64,000 nucleotides of DNA from an uncultured Azohydromonas sp. (GTDB lineage: Bacteria > Pseudomonadota > Gammaproteobacteria > Burkholderiales > Burkholderiaceae_C), in the NCBI RefSeq assembly GCF_937926365.1, contig NZ_CALAOH010000209.1, positions 1 to 64,000 on the forward strand, read 5' to 3'. The translations under genes were made by a program, and so were the position numbers. Below the pieces are notes generated by a model, which saw only the letters and a list, made by a program, of their open reading frames with translations, made no database searches and was not told where the DNA came from. Below are positions 59,977-64,000 of the stretch, piece after piece; position 1 is the first letter of the stretch, and each line of letters begins with the position of its first letter.

Positions 59977-60831
59977 TCAGTTGTTCTCGAGAATCAGGTG
60001 GCCCACGGCCGTGTTCGAAGCGGGCACATGATAGAAGCGGTGCCTGAGCGTCGGCTTGGGGCCGCCGTTGACGTCGCTCATCGCGCCGCGCGCGATCAGC
60101 CACATCACCAGCTCGATGCCCTCGCTGCCGGCCTCGCGCACGTAGTCGATGTGCGGGATGCTGGCGGCGGCTTCCGGGTCGTCGATCAGCTTGTCCAGGA
60201 AGGCGTTGTCCCACTCGCGGTTGATCAGCCCCGCGCGCGGGCCCTGCAGCTGGTGGCTCATGCCGCCGGTGCCCCAGATCTGCACGTTGAGCGGCTCGTC
60301 ATAGCTCTCCACCGCCTTGCGGATGGCCTTGCCCAGATTGAAGCAGCGCCGGCCGCTGGGCACGGGGTACTGCACCACGTTGACCGCGAAGGGAATCACC
60401 GGGCAGGGCCAGGCCTCGGGCTGGCCGAACATCAGCGACAGCGGCACCGTCAGGCCGTGGTCCACGTCCATCCTGTTGACGATGGTCAGGTCGAAGTCGT
60501 CCTGGATCACGGACTGCGCGATGTGCGAGGCCAGCTCCGGATGGCCGATGACCTTGGGCACCGGGCGCGGGCCCCAGCCCTCGTCGGCGGGCTGGAACTC
60601 CGCCCCCGTGCCGATGGCGAAGGTGGGAATGATGTCCAGGCTGAAGGCCGTGGCGTGGTCGTTGTAGACCAGGAAGATCACGTCGGGCTTGTTCTCCTTC
60701 TCCCACTGCTTGGAGAAGTCGTAGCCCTGGAACACCGGCTGCCAGTAGGGCTCCTGGGTCTTGCCCAGGTCCAGGCTGGCGCCGATGGCCGGCACGTGCG
60801 AGGTGTAGATGGATGCGGTGATGCGGGCCAT
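59977..60831 (-). CDS. ligB: Protocatechuate 4,5-dioxygenase beta subunit-like (LigB)
   Basis: 284 residues. Iron ligands of class III extradiol dioxygenases: His12 in YTSHVPA, His59 in YNDHATAF, and Glu in SEGIELVMW near 235-243. Also NRMDVDHGLTVPLSLMFG and WGTGGMSHQLQGPRAGLINR, as in Sphingobium LigB. Opens the ring of protocatechuate, gallate or a methylgallate. Starts 1 nt after ligA stop. Substrate within this family cannot be fixed by eye. Confidence 0.94.
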   Translation of the reverse strand: MARITASIYTSHVPAIGASLDLGKTQEPYWQPVFQGYDFSKQWEKENKPDVIFLVYNDHATAFSLDIIPTFAIGTGAEFQPADEGWGPRPVPKVIGHPELASHIAQSVIQDDFDLTIVNRMDVDHGLTVPLSLMFGQPEAWPCPVIPFAVNVVQYPVPSGRRCFNLGKAIRKAVESYDEPLNVQIWGTGGMSHQLQGPRAGLINREWDNAFLDKLIDDPEAAASIPHIDYVREAGSEGIELVMWLIARGAMSDVNGGPKPTLRHRFYHVPASNTAVGHLILENN

Positions 60832-60832
60832 G

Positions 60833-61276
60833 TCAGCCCTCCTTCCCGGGTTGCCGCGATGGCGGCTGGGGTTGCTGGGCCTGCGGGCGCTGCTGCTCGT
60901 GCAGGTAGCGGTTGCCTTCCGGCGAACGGCCGCCGGCGAGCATCATCTGGGCGTAGGCCTGCTCCGTCATGCCGGTCATGCTGCCCACCATCTTCTGCAC
61001 GCTGACGCCGTCGGTGGCGCCGATCTTGACCAGAAAGTAGATGTTGCCGCCCAGTTCGATGCAGCGGTTGAGGTCGCGCGCCAGCACGGCCTGCTTCTGC
61101 TCCTCCGTCATCGGCCACTGGTCCAGGTAGGCGCGCTCGCCGGCCTTGAACTTCTCACGGTTCGCGGCCTTCATCAGCGACATGCAGAACTGGTTGAGCC
61201 AGTAGCCTTTGCGCGACTGCTCGGCATCGAACATCGTCGTGCCGGGCACGTCCTTGTAGGGCTTGTCGAGTGCCAT
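60833..61276 (-). CDS. ligA: Protocatechuate 4,5-dioxygenase alpha subunit-like (LigA)
   Basis: 147 residues from ATG 61276. LigA family: GTTMFDAEQSRKGYWLNQFC, MSLMKAANREKFKAGERAYL, MTEEQKQAVLARDLNRCIEL, GGNIYFLVKIGATDGVSVQK. The Gln/Pro-rich tail (HEQQRPQAQQPQPPSR) is longer than usual. Overlaps the Rieske oxygenase stop by 1 nt. Forms the dioxygenase with LigB. Confidence 0.94.
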   Translation of the reverse strand: MALDKPYKDVPGTTMFDAEQSRKGYWLNQFCMSLMKAANREKFKAGERAYLDQWPMTEEQKQAVLARDLNRCIELGGNIYFLVKIGATDGVSVQKMVGSMTGMTEQAYAQMMLAGGRSPEGNRYLHEQQRPQAQQPQPPSRQPGKEG

Positions 61277-62355
61277 TACTTCGCCGCCTCCCCCACGCTG
61301 GCGGCGCTGCCGGCGTCGGCCTTGGCCGCCGTCTGCTGCGCCAGCAGCCGGTCGATGACGCGGCGCGACTGCAGGCCGCCGGCATCGATGTTGAGCATCA
61401 GCAGCTTGCGATCGGGCCACAACGAGATGTTGGCCTGCTGGCGTTCCAGCATCTGCAGGTCCTCGCCGAAGACCTTGCCCTGCCCTTCGCGGATGGAGAG
61501 CGTGAGCGCCGGGTCCTGCGGCTTGAAGTGCCGCGCCATGCCCCAGAAGTAGTGGTGCGAGGTCTCGGTTTCCGGGGTGATGAAGTCCACCACGATGGCA
61601 TAGACCTTCTTGTCCGCCGGCGCGTCCTTGCCGCCCTGGCCGGCCAGCGCCACCCCGACCTCGATCATCACGTGCGTGGGCGGCGTGAAGTGGCACACCT
61701 GCCAGCGGTCCACGCGCTGGTCATCGGGCAGGCCGTGGCCGCGCAGCGCCAGCTTCCAGAACGGCGGCGCCTCGGGCAGGTCGTTCATGAAGCGGCTGGT
61801 CATCACGTGGTCGCCCTCCGCCTTCGTGGTGCACGGCGTCTCGTCGATCTCCTTCTGCCCGATGGACGTGGAGTGCACGTAGGTCTCGTGCGTGAGGTCC
61901 ATCAGGTTGTCGATCATGAGCCGGTAGTCGGCCTTGACGTGGTAGTAGCCGCCGCCATAGGCCCACTCGGGATCGTTGGCCCATTGCAGGTCGGGAATGA
62001 GCGCGGGGTCGGCCTGCGCCCGGTCTCCGGGCCAGACCCAGATGAAGCCGTGGCGCTCCTCCACCGCGTAGCTCTTGATGCACGGGAAGCCCCGCACGCG
62101 CTGCCCCGGCATGCCGACGGCCTTGCCGTCGCAGCCCATCTCCAGCCCGTGGTAGCCGCACACCAGCTTGCCGTCGCTGACGAAGCCCAGCGACAGCGGC
62201 GCGCCGCGGTGAGGGCAAAAATCCTCCACCGCCGCGGGCGAGCCGTCGGCCTGGCGGTAAAAGACGATGGCCTCGTTGCAGACCTTGCGGCCCAGCGGCT
62301 TGCCCTCGATCTCCTCGGGCTTGCAGGCGACGTACCAGGCGTTCTTCAGAAACAT
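61276..62355 (-). CDS. VanA-like Rieske oxygenase component
   Basis: 359 residues. Rieske [2Fe-2S] motif CPHRGAPLSLG ... CGYHG around 47-70, catalytic iron site DNLMDLTHETYVHSTSIG near 150-167. This matches vanillate O-demethylase/toluate-type oxygenase alpha subunits: O-demethylation or ring hydroxylation with electrons from a separate reductase (VanB), which is not present in the window. Placed between the AAHS transporter and ligAB, so its product probably feeds ring cleavage. Confidence 0.92.
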   Translation of the reverse strand: MFLKNAWYVACKPEEIEGKPLGRKVCNEAIVFYRQADGSPAAVEDFCPHRGAPLSLGFVSDGKLVCGYHGLEMGCDGKAVGMPGQRVRGFPCIKSYAVEERHGFIWVWPGDRAQADPALIPDLQWANDPEWAYGGGYYHVKADYRLMIDNLMDLTHETYVHSTSIGQKEIDETPCTTKAEGDHVMTSRFMNDLPEAPPFWKLALRGHGLPDDQRVDRWQVCHFTPPTHVMIEVGVALAGQGGKDAPADKKVYAIVVDFITPETETSHHYFWGMARHFKPQDPALTLSIREGQGKVFGEDLQMLERQQANISLWPDRKLLMLNIDAGGLQSRRVIDRLLAQQTAAKADAGSAASVGEAAK

Positions 62356-62412
62356 GTTGGGTCCTGTGGAAGAAGTGGTTGCGGGCGTATGCGTTTGGGG
62401 TGGCGACCGCGG

Positions 62413-63756
62413 TCAATGCGCCGCCGCGTGGGTCCGCGACTGGCCCGGCGCCGAGCGGCCGGTGCCGACGGCCATCACGGCCAGCGCCCCGGCCACCAGC
62501 GGCAGCGCGTAGGCGTAGTAGAGCGACGCGGGTTGCCAGCCGCCGTCGAGCAGCAGGCCGGCGGTCAGCGGGGCGACGATGGCGCCGATGCGGCCGATAC
62601 CGATGGCCCAGCCCAGGCCGGTGGTGCGCACCGCCGCCGGGTACGTGACCGGTGCGAAGGCATACAAGCCCGCCATCGAGGCGAAGAGGAAGACGCCCAT
62701 GCCGAAGGCCGCCGCGAAGGCCAGGCCCAGGGCCCCCGACACCGCGCCGAACAGCGCCGTGAACAGGGCATAGACCAGGAAGGCCGCCACCGTGAGATGG
62801 GCCAGCCGCATGCGCAGCGCCAGGGCGCCGAAGAGGCTGCCGCCGACGATGCCGCCGAGGTTGATCAGCACGCCGCCGGTGACGCCCTGCTGGGCCGACA
62901 GCCCGGCTTGCACCAGCAGCTTGGGCGTCCAGCTCAGCGAGAAGTACACGCTGAACATCAGCAGGAAGAAGGCCGTCCAGAGCATCAGCGTCGGACGCGC
63001 CAGGCCGTTCTTGAACAGGCCGGCCACGGCATTGCCCTCGGGGGCCGCCGCACCGTAGGCGGCGCGCTCGGGCAGTTGCTGCAGCGCGGGGCGCTGCATG
63101 AAGCCCAGGATGCGGTTGAGCTTCTCCAGCGCGCCGGCCGGGCGGCGGGCGATGAGGAAGTCCACCGACTCGGGCAACCGCCACAGCACGATGGGAATCA
63201 TCACCGCCGTGGTCAGGCCGCCGAACACGAACACCGAGCGCCAGCCGTAGTGCTGCAGCAGCCAGGCCGCCACCAGCCCGCCCAGCGTCGCGCCGATGGG
63301 ATAGCCCGTGGCCTGCAGCGCCACGGCGGTGCTGCGCCACTTCAGCGAGGAGTACTCGGCCGTGATGACGCCCACGCTGGCGAGCATGCCGCCGATGCCC
63401 ACGCCGGTGAGCCCGCGCAGCCCGACGAGCTGCAGGTGGCTCTGCGCGATGCCCGACAGCAGCATGCCCGCGGCAATGACGATCAGGCACAGCACGATGA
63501 CGGGCTGGCGGCCCATGCGGTCGGCCAGCGGGGCCACGAACAGCGAGCCCACCGCCATGCCCACCAGGCCCGCGCTGAACAGCAGGCCGAGCTGGGCGCC
63601 GTTGAGCTTCCACTCCGCCGCCACGCTGGAGGCCGTGAAGGCCATCACCAGCACGTCGAAGCCGTCGAGCATGATGAGCATCACGCAGATCGCCACGGCG
63701 ACCCACTGGAAGCGGCTCATGGCGCTCTCTTCGAGCGTCTTGCGGATGTCGTTCAT
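62413..63756 (-). CDS. AAHS-family MFS transporter for an aromatic acid
   Basis: 447 residues from ATG 63756 (AAAGGGA upstream). Twelve membrane segments, the AAHS marker DGFDVLVMAF in helix 1, FVAPLADRMGRQP loop 2-3, and TYPAAVRTTGLGWAIGIGRI in the second half, as in PcaK/VanK/BenK. Imports an aromatic acid with protons. First gene of the operon to 59226. Confidence 0.94.
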   Translation of the reverse strand: MNDIRKTLEESAMSRFQWVAVAICVMLIMLDGFDVLVMAFTASSVAAEWKLNGAQLGLLFSAGLVGMAVGSLFVAPLADRMGRQPVIVLCLIVIAAGMLLSGIAQSHLQLVGLRGLTGVGIGGMLASVGVITAEYSSLKWRSTAVALQATGYPIGATLGGLVAAWLLQHYGWRSVFVFGGLTTAVMIPIVLWRLPESVDFLIARRPAGALEKLNRILGFMQRPALQQLPERAAYGAAAPEGNAVAGLFKNGLARPTLMLWTAFFLLMFSVYFSLSWTPKLLVQAGLSAQQGVTGGVLINLGGIVGGSLFGALALRMRLAHLTVAAFLVYALFTALFGAVSGALGLAFAAAFGMGVFLFASMAGLYAFAPVTYPAAVRTTGLGWAIGIGRIGAIVAPLTAGLLLDGGWQPASLYYAYALPLVAGALAVMAVGTGRSAPGQSRTHAAAH

Positions 63757-64000
63757 ACAAGTCCCTTTCGAGGAACAGGTTGTCTCCTCAGCGTTCATGG
63801 CAATCGACCCGCCTCACGGCGAATGGGGTCATGCAAAGGCTGCGGATGGGTTTGATGGGCTTGTCGGCATACCGCGCGACGATCGCCCGGCGCGGCGCCT
63901 TGTTGCGCAGCCGAAGCATCACCGCGGCGGCCTTCGGCGACCAATGCCAAACAGGGGCGGAGCTATCAGTTCTGTTTATGGTTGCCCGGGCACCTTCGTG
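63757..64000. other. Promoter region of the aromatic operon
   Basis: 244 nt to the window edge. Around 63955-63990 lies an A/T-richer patch with TATCAGTTCTGTTTATGG that could hold the promoter or a LysR-type T-N11-A site. No complete gene seen. Confidence 0.4.

Noticed and set aside
61270..63855. 861-codon open frame on the plus strand
   Set aside because: Lies opposite the Rieske oxygenase and MFS genes, whose motifs are unmistakable; no protein-like sequence.

Overview
The window is very GC-rich, densely packed DNA from what looks like a betaproteobacterium of the Comamonadaceae/Burkholderiales (inference from gene content and protein style: polyhydroxyalkanoate (PHA) depolymerase family, SfnB/SsuD organosulfur genes, LigAB, norCBQD, a YidB-like protein; a genus cannot be named safely). 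I see no rRNA, tRNA, CRISPR array, phage or insertion sequence. It reads as chromosome with many metabolic accessory cassettes.

Layout. 0-3 kb: 5'-truncated PHA depolymerase-type esterase with an odd Leu-periodic insert, a small unknown protein, Asp/Glu racemase and GNAT acetyltransferase. 3-3.6 kb: VapBC toxin-antitoxin pair with a perfect operator dyad over the vapB start codon. 3.6-12.7 kb: DUF3820-like protein, PAS chemoreceptor, small membrane protein, soluble hybrid histidine kinase, lone cobQ, DedA protein, unknown coiled-coil protein. 12.8-16.7 kb: head-to-head glycosyltransferase and beta-carotene ketolase (crtW), then a TauE/SafE permease divergent from a LysR regulator. 16.7-24.4 kb: fatty-acid beta-oxidation cluster on the minus strand (fadL-like porin, TetR regulator, acyl-CoA dehydrogenase, FadN-type bifunctional enzyme, thiolase). 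24.7-32.5 kb: PAP2 phosphatase, two exported paralogous proteins of unknown function, a pair of pyridoxamine-oxidase-fold proteins (one fused to GAF and a predicted winged helix), an E1 alpha/beta 2-oxoacid dehydrogenase pair coupled to a small haem-copper-oxidase-like membrane protein, and a small secreted protein. 32.7-35.1 kb: aldehyde dehydrogenase and YidB-like protein.

35.4-42.0 kb is an apparent organosulfur operon: two acyl-CoA-dehydrogenase-fold flavin oxygenases (SfnB/DszC type), a DszA/NtaA-type luciferase-like monooxygenase and a MetQNI-type importer. A related second cassette lies at 54.9-58.2 kb: SfnB-like enzyme, SsuD-like sulfonate monooxygenase, and an amidohydrolase-fold protein that has lost its metal motif. 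Between them are a second hybrid kinase, selO, the nitric oxide reductase operon (a 42-residue membrane peptide, an unusual two-haem NorC, NorB, NorQ, NorD), gdhA, a GlxA-type regulator and a divergent methyltransferase. 58.2-63.8 kb holds an Ldh-type dehydrogenase and, on the minus strand, an aromatic degradation operon (AAHS transporter, VanA-like Rieske oxygenase, LigA, LigB, alpha/beta-hydrolase).

Three copies of a dispersed inverted-repeat element (near 20.4, 28.3 and 45.7 kb) sit only between genes. No single unmistakably new large system stands out. The strongest unusual items are the twin exported paralogs, the split-barrel/GAF/winged-helix operon, the two-haem NorC with its upstream peptide, the oxidase-like protein coupled to E1 subunits, and the amidohydrolase without metal ligands.
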